Source: Symsagittifera roscoffensis | Lineage: Eukaryota; Xenacoelomorpha; Acoela; Convolutidae | DNA: 64,000 nucleotides | Reading direction: 5' to 3' | NCBI RefSeq assembly: GCF_963678635.1 | Contig: NW_026971690.1 | Location: 42,141 to 106,140 of the forward strand | In this document: positions 21,706-32,600 of the stretch, piece after piece | How positions within the stretch are numbered: position 1 is the stretch's first letter | Layout: each line of letters opens with the position of its first letter | Translations under genes and position numbers: made by a program | Notes under the pieces: model-generated | Databases searched by the model: none | Told to the model about the DNA's origin: nothing | The model's input: the letters and a program-made list of their open reading frames with translations, nothing else

Positions 21706-22177
21706 AATGCAATTATTAGTAAGACCGTTCTATAATATCCTCAGACAACAAAATAATTTTGAATGGACCACTGAACATCAAACACGATTCGAAGAAATTA
21801 AAAAACTTTTAACTGAACAAATTTTAAACACAATTCCACATCCAAATCAACCATTTTATGCAATGTGCGATGCTTCAAATTTTGGCATCGGCGCAGCATT
21901 ACTACAATCACATAGTGGTACAAATAAAACGAACCTTATTTCAGCAAATTCCCGATTATTCACTCAAGCAGAGCTACGACTCTCAACTCTAATGAGAGAA
22001 TGTACAGCTATAATTTATACACTTACAGAATATGAATTTCTGATACTTGGATCAAAACATCCAACAGTTCTATTCACAGATCATAAACCAATCATTTTTC
22101 TCTTTACACAAAAGTCAAATCCCAATCACCAAGTTTATACATTTCAATTAATTCCAAACTTCCAAACTTACATATAG
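21614..22177 (+). pseudogene. pol: RNase H, copy 1 (truncated)
   Basis: Overlaps the end of the RT frame and continues its sequence after the 8-A run ('QEFLGMLIFLSKYVYKM', the post-RT F-L-G motif). RNase H acidic residues are visible in 'MCDASNFGIGAALL' (Asp at residue 86), 'MRECTAIIY' and 'FTDHKPI'. The frame then breaks near 22,150: about ten bases present in copy 2 are missing, which removes the last part of the domain. The domain remnant continues in other frames to about 22,280. Confidence 0.82.
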
Positions 22178-22672
22178 TTTGGACAGCAGGAAAGAATCTT
22201 GCATTACCAGATACATTAAGCCGAAATAAACCACCTGAATTACTTACACGAAAAGCTACAGTTGAAATACCAAAAATATAAAATTTTACTTCGCAAAAGA
22301 CGAAACATCACCCCGACTAGAATGCAAATATGCAGTAAAAACTGAAATTGACCAATCACAAAAAAATAATCTACAACATTTCCCACTTTACTTAGATTGC
22401 CAAAATAATCACTACGAAGTTGATCTGCTAGGAACATCAACTTTCAAACCAATTCCATACTCACAATGGATAAAAAATAACACCCAACAAAAACGAATAA
22501 AACACCACTCGTATAAAAAAGACTTTTTTCCATTAATTGAAAAACCACAATTTTAGGAAATAAAACACTCCTCCGATATTTCCACAAATTTAAAAATACA
22601 ACAATTAGAGAAAACACAGACCTTCTAGCATATCAATTAAATGATTCTACAGTTCCCTGTCTCCCTTTAAGT
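22178..22672 (+). pseudogene. RNase H tail and RH-IN linker, copy 1
   Basis: Broken coding sequence. 'VWTAGKNLALPDTLS' (about 22,178-22,220) is the end of RNase H. The linker can be followed in short open pieces to 22,554, where a TAG follows a 'PLIEKPQF' stretch present identically in copy 2. It shows that the linker was already interrupted before the duplication. Confidence 0.6.
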
Positions 22673-22969
22673 ATGATACTAATAGCTTTTAACATTTCAC
22701 ATACACAAAATACTAAAGGACACTCTGGATCAGAGAAAACATATTCAATATTTACACAAAATTTTTATTTCCCAAATGCGACAATTTGGATAAAAGTATT
22801 ATGCAATGATTGTATAATATGTCAACTAAATATACCTTATCCAAATCAAAAACAAATAGCACAAAAACAAGATTTTAAAGGACAAAGTTTCTATTTTAAC
22901 CATCGTATTTCATTCGATACAAAAGGACCAATTTCACCATCCTCTGAAGGAAATTCTACATTATGGTAA
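22673..22969 (+). CDS. pol: Integrase zinc-binding domain and first catalytic Asp, copy 1
   Basis: 98 codons. H10, H17, C47 and C50 form the HHCC zinc site ('HTQNTKGH ... CIIC'). 'RISFDTKGPI' carries the first Asp of the D,D-35-E triad at residue 82. The frame ends in TGG TAA; the next frame starts at the ATG embedded in it (ATGGTAA). The same stop/start overlap is in copy 2, so it is older than the duplication. Confidence 0.85.
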   Translation: MILIAFNISHTQNTKGHSGSEKTYSIFTQNFYFPNATIWIKVLCNDCIICQLNIPYPNQKQIAQKQDFKGQSFYFNHRISFDTKGPISPSSEGNSTLW

Positions 22970-24195
22970 TTGTTGATGAATTTACACATTATGTAGCACT
23001 CAACCGAGTACCACTTTGTAATGCTTATTATGCTTGCACAACACTTTATGAACACTGGATAGCTAAATTCGGATTACCCGAAATCTTAGTTACAGATAAC
23101 GGTACAGAATTCATAAATAATGAAATCATCACACTATGTCAATTATATAACATCAAAAATAAACCACGTACATCTCATGCACCTTGGACAAACGGTTTAG
23201 TCGAAGGTATGAACCGTTCACTACAAGAATACCTTAGACTTATCATAAATGGAAATGATACAAGATACACAGAATGGTCAGCAGATGTAAAATGATTTCC
23301 CTTATTATATAATTCACAAATTACGACAACTCTAGGAATGTCAACATACGAAAATGTTTTTAATCAAAAGCCACGTAAACCAATTATGTTTACAGCAAAC
23401 TCTCATAAAAATGCACAAGGTTATTGCCAACCAAATAAAGACTCAGTTTGTTATAACCTACCTTTACACACGCATGATGAGGATCATTTTCATCACCCAC
23501 AAATCCTTAAATTAGCATCCGGCACACACACCGAATGGATTTTAAATAGAGATAAAAAACACAATGAAATTTACCAAAGAGTAACAAAAAAATTGTTACA
23601 AAGGCAAAACATTAACGAACAAATTAATTCACGCTTTACACCAGCCTCAGATTTAAAAATTGGAACATTTGTCTTAATACCTAATTTTAATACACAAAAC
23701 GGAATTTCTAAAAAAATACAACCCCTTCGCAAAGGACCATACCAAATAATTGCCAAACCCACTGACGTAACATATAAAATTACCGATTCAAACCAAAAAG
23801 AAATTGTTCAACATCGGAACAATCTATTGCCTTACTACCTCAAAGAGTACGCACTACGCGAATTAACTCAATTATATTCTTTCACAGGTTTAAAAGTTAT
23901 TCAAAATCATCCACATACGGAAAAAGTAATAGATGAACAAAACGACATTCATCATGGTAAACAAAATACAAAACCAACTACAACTCAAAACAATACAAAT
24001 AAGCTAGATCAAAAAATACCTCAAAAAGAAAGGAAAAATAGGAAAATGATAGAAAAAATTTTACCACAAGAACAAGTCGAGAAATCAGAACATAAAGAGT
24101 CATCACGACTTAGAAATCAACCATGTAAAAACTACAAAACATTCAACCCACAATCTAAAATATTAAAGAAAACTGAATTTCAAAAACAACTTTAA
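22963..24195 (+). pseudogene. pol: Integrase catalytic core and C-terminal domain, copy 1 (nonsense mutation)
   Basis: The frame 22,963-23,295 contains the second Asp ('LVTDNGTEF', residue 45) and the Glu ('GLVEGMNRS', residue 81), spaced by exactly 35 residues. It then stops at TGA (23,293), where copy 2 has TTA. The same frame is open again to 24,195 and includes the GPY/F module ('RKGPYQIIAKPTDVTYKI') and a Lys/Gln-rich tail. Copy 1 would therefore give only a truncated integrase core. Confidence 0.88.
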
Positions 24196-24743
24196 TTTTA
24201 AAATCCTCGCACCTCTCGATCATAATGAATCTTCATTTTTCAAAATAACATGCTGACAAAATACGCAACCATTCTAGTTCAAATTCAGCCAATAGGATTC
24301 ATTCAATCCGTCACCTTCTATAACTATAACACCAACCTATTAGACGAAAGATATTAAACTCCAGGCATATCTATAACTATAACTTTACAACCTCCAGGTC
24401 AAAACTAAGCAAACCACTCAGACTTGACAACTAAAATAAATACCACCATAACATCATAACCCTCCTTTATCTAATAATGCAAAGATCAACAATATTTTCC
24501 CAACTTAGACCTCAAAAACCCTCCAACCAAAAATGGTAAATTAGCCTAAAGTAAAAATACGATCGTATTCATTTGGCCTAAAGTAAAAAAATCTCAAATA
24601 TACCCCAGATCACCTGACAAATAAAAATAAAGCAAAGAGGACCTCCCAAACACCATAAAATTAGCCCCCAACAACTTTTCACAAAACTCAACCCACTTGT
24701 CAAAAAATCAATAAAAAACTCGACCACACTTGAAGTCGCCTCA
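24196..24743 (+). other. Non-coding tail of duplication unit 1
   Basis: AC-rich sequence with no open frame. It contains repeated TCTATAACTATAAC and CTCCAGG motifs and CCTCCAACC-like pieces that recall the leader motif. It is repeated at 28,744-29,280, where a 30-base stretch (about 24,548-24,580) is missing. It may be the original pol-env spacer. Confidence 0.6.
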
Positions 24744-24757
24744 AAGATAAATACACA

Positions 24758-26250
24758 AAAACAAAAAATACAGCTCTAACATTTTTTCAAAGATTAAACA
24801 AACAACCACCATTCTTCTCAAAATTTTATCCAATTTATAACCAACAACGGAAACACCTGAAACCATTATCAGGAAATATATATAATTTTTCAATAAAACA
24901 AGTTCACCAGTATGATAAAAGCAAAATAAACAACAACTTTTTATGTCAGACTTTGAATTTAAACCTATTCACAAGTTTTTCGAAATCACGATCTCATCTA
25001 TAAAATATTTGAAAAACACGAATTCCGACATTTTTTCGTTACACGTGTATAACAATACATCGTATCAAGTAACATTACCCTTAGGACTTTTAGGATATTG
25101 CGAAACAAACGCTACAATCTCACCCATACATGAAGTAGCCTACCGCGTAAATAATATACTCCAATTATTAGATATTTGCCAATCCACAATTCTTGAAGAA
25201 GAATTATCCATAAATAACATAATAAGTAATGAAAAAAAAATACAGATTACTTCACAAAAACACCATATTTTAAACCAACGTTCAATATAACAAATTACAC
25301 AAAAGAACAACAAAAATTTTGAACGATGTTTAATTTTGAACACTCACAAATTACACAAATCGAATTTGATAAATTAGCAAAACAACTGTTAAAATATTCA
25401 ACAGTCTACGCAAAATCAAAATTTCACGTTGAAAAAATCAGTTCATCACTACATCTCCCGTTAAAACCTGACACAGTTTTCAAAAAACAAAGAGCTAGTA
25501 AAGTACCAATTCATTTACACGACAAAGTAAATAGATTACTTGATATTTTAGAACAATACAAAATTATCTCACCAGTAAATAAAGAAGATTAACCAAAAGG
25601 TAACACTTTTATCAACCCTGTTATCATTCTAGCAAAAGGAGAATCATTAAAAATAGTTTTAGACGTTAGATACCTAAATTCACTAATTGACGAATCAAAA
25701 TGCAATTGGCCTATTGAACCAATACAAGTTATCTCAAGTTATCTTAACAAAAATCAATGGAAAATACTTTACAACCGCAGATATGAATAGTGCATACAAT
25801 CAAATGCCACTAGATGAACAATCACGACGTTTAACACAATTTGTTATTGGAAATCAACAATATGAATTTAATCGCCTATTCTATGGATTTTCCATAGGAC
25901 CAGCATCTTTTTCAGCTTTTATTAAAAAAAATTTTAGACCACTAATACTCAAGAAAAACGCCATCACCTATTTGGATGATGTTTTTATGCAATCACAAAC
26001 AAAAGAAGAAATGTTTACGGTTTTAGAGCACTATCATAAAATACTTCAGAGCGAAAATCTGAAGGCCGCTCCCGATAAATCACACTTCTTTTTGACACGA
26101 GTTAAGTTTTTAGGACATAATATAGAAAGAAACACAATCACTCCATTAAAATCACGCATTGATGCTATTCAAAAACTTCAACCACCAACAAACAAAAAAA
26201 ATCCAAGAATTCCTTGGAATGTTAATTTTCTTAAGCAAGTACGTTTATAA
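24758..26250 (+). pseudogene. pol: Reverse transcriptase, copy 2 (several breaks)
   Basis: Same domain as copy 1, but with a frameshift in the A-run near 25,240, an inserted G giving TGA near 25,320, a TAA at 25,590 in place of a Gln codon, and a 10-bp tandem insertion (CAAGTTATCT repeated, near 25,732-25,751). The palm motifs 'TTADMNSAYNQ' and 'YLDD' remain in the last open piece (25,687-26,250). It would not yield a working RT. The 8-A run at the RT/RNase H step is the same as in copy 1. Confidence 0.88.
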
Positions 26251-26830
26251 AATGCAATTATATTTAAGACCGTTCTATAATATCCTCAGACAACAAAATA
26301 ATTTTGAATGGACCACTGAACATCAAACACGATTTGAAGAAATTAAAAAACTTTTAACTGAACAAATTTCAAACACAATTCCAGATCCAAATCAACCATT
26401 TTATGCAATGTGCGATGCTTCAAATTTTGGCATCGGCGCAGCATTACTACAATCACATAGTGGTACAAATAAAATGAAGCTTATTTCAGCAAATTCCCGA
26501 TTATTCACTCAAGCAGAGCTACGACTCTCAACTCTAATGAGAGAATGTACAGCTATAATTTATACACTTACAGAACATGAATTTCTGATAGTTGGATCAA
26601 AACATCCAACAGTTCTATTCACAGATCATAAACCAATCATTTTTCTCTTTACACAAAAGTCAAATCCCAATCACCGAGTTTATAGATTTCAATTAATTCT
26701 AATGAAATTTCCAAACTTACATATAGTTTGGACAGCAGGAAAGAATCTTGCATTACCAGATACATTAAGCCAAAATACACCACCTGAATTACTTACACGA
26801 AAAACTACAGTTGAAATACCAAAAATATAA
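26159..26830 (+). CDS. pol: RNase H, copy 2 (complete)
   Basis: A 223-codon frame covering the whole RNase H. It has the post-RT 'EFLGMLIFLSKYV' segment, 'MCDASNFGIGAALL', 'MRECTAIIY', 'FTDHKPI', and the terminal 'VWTAGKNLALPDTLS' segment that copy 1 has lost. It degrades the RNA strand of the RNA-DNA hybrid. It lacks its own clear start and would depend on fusion to RT. Confidence 0.85.
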   Translation: MMLFKNFNHQQTKKIQEFLGMLIFLSKYVYKMQLYLRPFYNILRQQNNFEWTTEHQTRFEEIKKLLTEQISNTIPDPNQPFYAMCDASNFGIGAALLQSHSGTNKMKLISANSRLFTQAELRLSTLMRECTAIIYTLTEHEFLIVGSKHPTVLFTDHKPIIFLFTQKSNPNHRVYRFQLILMKFPNLHIVWTAGKNLALPDTLSQNTPPELLTRKTTVEIPKI

Positions 26831-27223
26831 AATTTTACCTTGCAAAAGACGAAACATCACCCCTACTAGAATGCAAATATTCAGTAAAAACTGAAATTGA
26901 CCAATCACAAAAAAATAATCTACAACAATTCCCACTTTACTTAGATTAACAAAATAATCACTACGAAGTTGATCTACTAGGAACATCAACTTTCAAACCC
27001 CAATTCCATACTCACAATGGATAAAAAATAACACCCAACAAAAACGAATAAAACACCACTCGTATAAAAAAGACTTTTTTCCATTAATTGAAAAACCACA
27101 ATTTTAGGAAATAAAACACTCCTCCGATATTTCCACAAATTTAAAAATACAACAATTAGAGAAAACACAGACCTTCTAGCATATCAATTAAATGATTCTA
27201 CAGTTCCCTGTCTCCCTTTAAGT
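26831..27223 (+). pseudogene. RH-IN linker, copy 2
   Basis: Degenerate linker corresponding to 22,280-22,672, with an extra TAA near 26,947 and a single-base insertion in the CCCC run near 26,999. No domain is recognised. Confidence 0.55.
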
Positions 27224-27520
27224 ATGATACTAATAGCTTTTAACATTTCACATACACAAAATACTAAAGGACACTCTGGATCAGAGAAAACATATTCAAA
27301 CTTTGCACAAAATTTTTATTTCCCAAATGCAACAATTTGGATAAAAGTATTATGCAATGATTGTATAATATGTCAACTAAATAAACTTTATCCAAATCAA
27401 AAACAAATAGCACAAAAACAAGATTTTAAAGGACAAAGTTTATATTTTAACCATCGTATTTCATTCGATACAAAAGGACCAATTTCACCATCCTCTGAAG
27501 GAAATTCTACATTATGGTAA
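27224..27520 (+). CDS. pol: Integrase zinc-binding domain, copy 2
   Basis: 98 codons, with the same HHCC residues and first catalytic Asp ('RISFDTKGPI') as copy 1 and only a few substitutions. It ends in the same TGG TAA, overlapping the ATG of the core frame. Confidence 0.86.
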   Translation: MILIAFNISHTQNTKGHSGSEKTYSNFAQNFYFPNATIWIKVLCNDCIICQLNKLYPNQKQIAQKQDFKGQSLYFNHRISFDTKGPISPSSEGNSTLW

Positions 27521-28743
27521 TTGGTGATGAATTTACACATTATATAGCACTCAACCCACTACCACTTTGTAATGCTTATTATGCTTGCACAACACTTTAT
27601 GAACACTGGATAGCTAAATTCGGATTACCCGAAATCTTAGTTACAGATAACGGTACAGAATTCATAAATAATGAAATCATCACACTATGTCACTTATATA
27701 ACATCAAAAATAAACCACGTACATCTCATGCACCTTGGACAAACGGTTTAGTCGAAGGTATGAACCGTTCACTACAAGAATACCTTAGACGTATCATAAA
27801 TGGAAAGGATACAAGATACACAGAATGGTCAGCAGATGTAAAATTATTTCCCTCAGCAAATTCACAAATTACGGCAACTCTAGGAATGTCAACATACGAA
27901 ACTGTTTTTAATCAAAAGCCACGTAAACCAATTATGTTTACAGCAAACTCTCATAAAAATACACAAGGTTATTGCCAACCAAATAAAGACTCAGTTTGTT
28001 ATAACCTACCTTTACACACGCATGATGAGGATCATTTTCATCACCCACAAATCCTTAAATTAGCCTCCGGCACACATACCGAATGGATTTTAAATAGAGA
28101 TAAAAAACACAATGAAATTTACCAAAGAGTAACAAAAAAATTGTTACAAAGGCAAAACATTAACGAACAAATTAATTCACGCTTTACACCAGCCTCAGAT
28201 TTAAAAATTGGAACATTTGTCTTAATACCTAATTTTAATACACAAAAAGGAATTTCTAAAAAATTACAACCCCTTCGCAAAGGACCATACCAAATAATTG
28301 CCAAACCCACTGACGTAACATATAAAATTACCGATTCAAACCAAAAAGAAATTGTTCAACATCGGAACAATCTATTGCCTTACTACCCCAAAGAATACGC
28401 ACTACGCGAATTAACTCAATTATATTCTTTCACAGGTTTAAAAGTTATTCAAAATCATCCACATACGGAAAAAGAAATGGATGAACAAAACGACATTCAT
28501 CATGGTAAACAAAATGCAAAACCAACTACAACTCAAAACAATACAAATAAGCTAGATCAAAAAATACCTCAAAAAGAAAGGAAAAATAGGAAAATGATAG
28601 AAAAAATTTTACCACAAGAACAAGTCGAGAAATCAGAACATAAAGAGTCATCACGACTTAGAAATCAACCATGTAAAAACTACAAAACATTCAACCTACA
28701 ATCTAAAATATTAAAGAAAACTGAATTTCAAAAACAACTTTAA
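27514..28743 (+). CDS. pol: Integrase core and C-terminal domain, copy 2 (intact)
   Basis: 409 codons without interruption. The second catalytic Asp is residue 45 ('VTDNGTEF') and the Glu residue 81 ('GLVEGMNRS'), a D-35-E spacing. The GPY/F module lies at residues 257-259 within 'LRKGPYQIIAKP', a hallmark of many Ty3/gypsy integrases. A Lys/Gln/Asn-rich tail follows. It inserts the cDNA and makes the 4-bp target duplication. Copy 1 has a nonsense mutation here, so this is the only complete core. Confidence 0.92.
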   Translation: MVIGDEFTHYIALNPLPLCNAYYACTTLYEHWIAKFGLPEILVTDNGTEFINNEIITLCHLYNIKNKPRTSHAPWTNGLVEGMNRSLQEYLRRIINGKDTRYTEWSADVKLFPSANSQITATLGMSTYETVFNQKPRKPIMFTANSHKNTQGYCQPNKDSVCYNLPLHTHDEDHFHHPQILKLASGTHTEWILNRDKKHNEIYQRVTKKLLQRQNINEQINSRFTPASDLKIGTFVLIPNFNTQKGISKKLQPLRKGPYQIIAKPTDVTYKITDSNQKEIVQHRNNLLPYYPKEYALRELTQLYSFTGLKVIQNHPHTEKEMDEQNDIHHGKQNAKPTTTQNNTNKLDQKIPQKERKNRKMIEKILPQEQVEKSEHKESSRLRNQPCKNYKTFNLQSKILKKTEFQKQL

Positions 28744-29621
28744 TTTTAAAATCCTCGCACCTCTCGATCATATTGAATCTTCATTTTTCAAAATAACATG
28801 CTGACAAAATACGCAACAATTCTAGTTCAAATTCAGCCAATAGGATTCATTCAATCTGTCACCTTCTATAACTATAACACCAACCTATTAGACGAAAGAT
28901 ATTAAACTCCAGGCATATCTATAACTATAACTTTACAACCTCCAGGTCAAAAATAAGCAAACCACTCAGGCTTGACAACTAAAACAAATACCACCATAAT
29001 ATCATAACCCTCCCTTATCTAATAATGCAACGATCAACAATATTTTCCCAACTTAGACCTCAAAAACCCTCCAACCAAAAATGGTAAATTAGCCTAAAGT
29101 ACAAAAATCTCAAAAATACCCCAGATCACCTGACAAACAAAAATAAACCAAAGAGGACCTCCCGAAGACCATAAAATTAGCCCCCAACAACTTTTCACAA
29201 AACTCAACCCACTTGTCAAAAAATCAATAAATAACTCGACCACACTTGAAAATCGCCCCAAACAACAAAAAATATTCGACCAAGAAATCATTTTTTAAAT
29301 GCTCTTCTCTCGATCAGTCAAAATCTTTAAAAGTACAATTTTCAACATTTTCATAATTTTTTTTCACAATACTTAAGCTTTTAATCATATTTCTCTTTGA
29401 TACCTTTGAAGCTTTTATAATAATTTTATTCATTTTTTCAACATTTTTTAAATTTTCTACTCCCTATTTTAAATATATCTCCAACTTTTCCAAATCATTG
29501 ACCATATTCACAGGTACGATAACCCAAAGTTTATTTAAATGATACGAACAATTTTTAGTAGAACAGATATTTTTTTACTATTTGTAATTTTATAACATTT
29601 TTATCATCCCTAATATTGACA
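28744..29621 (+). other. Pol-env spacer
   Basis: 28,744-29,280 is the non-coding tail of duplication unit 2. 29,281-29,621 is unique AT-rich sequence with no open frame. It contains a polypyrimidine stretch followed by ATTCACAG (29,506-29,513) that could act as a 3' splice site for env mRNA, but this is only a motif match. Confidence 0.5.
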
Positions 29622-32600
29622 ATGTGCAAATGTATAAGAAAGGCAATAATCACATTCGCTTTAGCAACAATCCTTTTAATTCTTTTCCTTGAAGAATACT
29701 ACAATAAACATAAGTTTTTTCACTAGAAAAAATCAATCAGAATACTTTCAAAAATTGCTAACCAACAATCACACAATCAGTCTTCACCGACATCGTTCCA
29801 AGAAAACCCGACAATACCTAAAACTACCCAAATCCCCCAAACATCCACACGAAGTTCTTTCCACGATAACCCATACACTTTTGAAGAACGACCTGCTCGC
29901 TTATCCGAACCATTAGAACCAGTTCAGCGACAGGCACCCCTAAGTGAACCAACATTTAAATTATACCCAACATTACCACAAGAATTAAGTAGAATAAGAA
30001 ACATTAGTCAAAATCAGAATACAATTGAAATAAATAGACAAATTATACATCCACGACGAAATAGAAATTTTCAAACCCCCCGAGTTCATTTTGATGTACC
30101 CCAATCCCCATCACCAATTACTCCAGAAAACCCAAATAGCACATTACCAGAAACCTCAACACTTCTTTCACAACGTAGCACCTCAAGTATACCCTCAGAT
30201 TACTTAGGTTCAACACCAACATCTGAACAAATACGTGAAAATCCCTTTAACCCCCCCCCCCCCAACCAAACATCACGACTACCATATTGGACAACACACT
30301 CATTCACACAAGGTGAACCAAATTTAATAAATGACCCAATAGATATTTCTACGGATACAACAACATCATCATCATTACCAGAAACATTATCACTATCATC
30401 AACACCACCAGTAAGCCAGATTTCACCGACGCCTTTCCCCCTAAATTTCCCAAAAAACCTCGACGCTAGATATCGAGAACAATCATCAACAAATATCCCT
30501 TTAAGATTAGATTGGAACACGTTCACAGCACCCCCACCATTATTTGGACAACACCCAGAAAATAACCGACTCCACAATTGGGCACTCAATAGACTACAAT
30601 ATAGACAAGACATCCACGAAGACATTCGTGACCATAACATCCAAATGCTCCAACAAAATAGTCTACAATTAAAAGTCGAAATCACGATAAAACTTAACTA
30701 CATTTTGAAACATCCTTACCCATTAAACCCACCCAATATCACAGCTCAATCACTACCACCACCATTTATAACAACTGAAGTAATATATAAGTACGACAGA
30801 TATACCAAAAAGACAATTGGTTACATCACATTTTATAACCCATACTCAGGATTATCATACACATGTATAAAAATATTGATATTTCAACAAATCTTTTTTC
30901 TTATGTTTTCCGATCAGAACACATCTCCTTCTCCTCGCACAGGACCCCAGGACTTATTAGTAACACACTACGATTGTGAAGAAAATGAACAAAAAACACT
31001 ACACAAATATGCAATAAATCATGTATCACAATGCGAAACAGAACCACAAGCTATAGAAACTACAAATGTAATAGCGACACTGTATTCAAAAGCCCGAGCA
31101 ACAACAGTCGCAGGATATAAAATTACAGCAACATTTTCCGAAAAGAAAGTACCTTGTTCACAAGTTTCAAACGGAAATAAAAACAGACTTGACCACGAAT
31201 CATTCTACCAAAGTAATATAGAACGACTTCTACATCTAAATCCCGATGATTGTAAAAATGAGCTACTTAGACTAAATATCACAAGAAATAAAAACACCGA
31301 CAGAAAACTAGTATATTTTCAAGTCTTTGCCGATTCTGTACATCAAGCAGAATTTGAAAGATATCGAGGACATATAAAACTAGATGAAAAGTACCCATAC
31401 AACGGCGCACACGGAAGATTAACTTATGACATACACGATAAACACTGGATACCACACATTGGAATAAATAATCCATCAAACTGCAAAGCAGACACAAAAA
31501 ATATAGGATATCAAGAATTAATGTTTTTCGATTGGAAAATACAACTCGAAATAATACAACTCACACGAGATTTATCCGACAACACAATGATCTATCAAGG
31601 AATTAGATTTCCTTGTAAAAACGATCAAGGTTATTGTGATCCTACAACACGGACACAAGCAACAATTGTTTGGTTTCCCGAAGATACATGCACAACATTT
31701 CAAGTAGCAAAAATACACGCTCGAATGATAAAATTTCACGAAAAATATTTTATAGAATCAATTCCATACGAACAAGTCCATCCATCACGAAAACAAAGTA
31801 CTAATTTCCGAAATATCCATAATATAGAAAATAAATTAACACGTTTCCAAATATATCAAGAAACAGAAATCGCATGCAAATACAGGAACCCACTTTACAA
31901 AACACAATATTCTGAAAGACTCGTTGAATACGAAAAAGGTTTCGACATGACCACTGGAAAAATAAAATTTGACCCTTATGCCACAGGTCACCCTCTAAAT
32001 GAAGGAACATCATATATACCAGTTAACTTTCAAAAAAGCAATGGTCAACCTGGTGAAAAACTAAAGCCACATGACACTAGAAGTACACGTTTACAAGAAC
32101 TATCACCAATGAATACCACTTATTTTGGTAATATCCACTATGATATCCACTTAGATATGAAGTTAGACTACACGATTAGTCGAATTTTTCAAGAAATGTC
32201 ACTCTCCGAATTAGAAACACTTCACCAACTATGCGAATTAGAAAGGAAACAAATCCTACAATCACTCGCACTAGCAGTAATAAAAATACCCTACGCAGAA
32301 TATTTATTGTCAGGAAATAGATCAAATTTTCTAGACTACGAAGGAAACATTTTATGTTTTTATACTTGTACCAAAAAAGTATCACCACTATATGTTTTTG
32401 ATGATAAACGCTGCAATAAAAGAATCCCTATATTTTATAAAAATAAGGTACATTTTGTTGACACACTTCCAAGACGAACATATTTTCAATTGATCAAAAT
32501 TTACGAAAACTTGCCAAAACCGCAGGATTTGCAGATATTATACACAAGATTATAGCGGATATTTTAAAGACATTAAAGACTATATATAACTAAACGGTGA

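Larger units (their letters stand above)
20206..24743 (+). repeat. Tandem duplication, unit 1 (RT-RH-IN, ~4.54 kb)
   Basis: First of two adjacent direct repeats. It begins in the AAACAAAAAATACAG stretch near 20,222 and ends just before the same stretch near 24,758. It covers the end of the PR frame, RT, RNase H, integrase and the 3' non-coding tail. Short A-rich homology (ACAAAAACAAAAAATACAG-like) lies at the junction. In an aligned stretch of about 630 bases (22,663-23,295 against 27,214-27,846) I count 15 differences (about 2.4%), close to the LTR divergence. Confidence 0.9.
24744..29280 (+). repeat. Tandem duplication, unit 2 (RT-RH-IN)
   Basis: Direct tandem copy of 20,206-24,743. It starts within the last codons of the PR frame, so it lacks the protease and could only be translated by internal initiation or from a spliced RNA. 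After the end of the homology (CTCGACCACACTTGAA) the sequence continues into the env spacer. Confidence 0.9.

Noticed and set aside
30251-30263. Run of 13 C in the env-like gene as a frameshift
   Set aside because: The reading frame continues correctly through the run, although its length may be uncertain in the assembly.
30200-30685. 161-codon minus-strand frame
   Set aside because: Antisense shadow of the Ser/Thr/Pro-rich part of the env-like gene.
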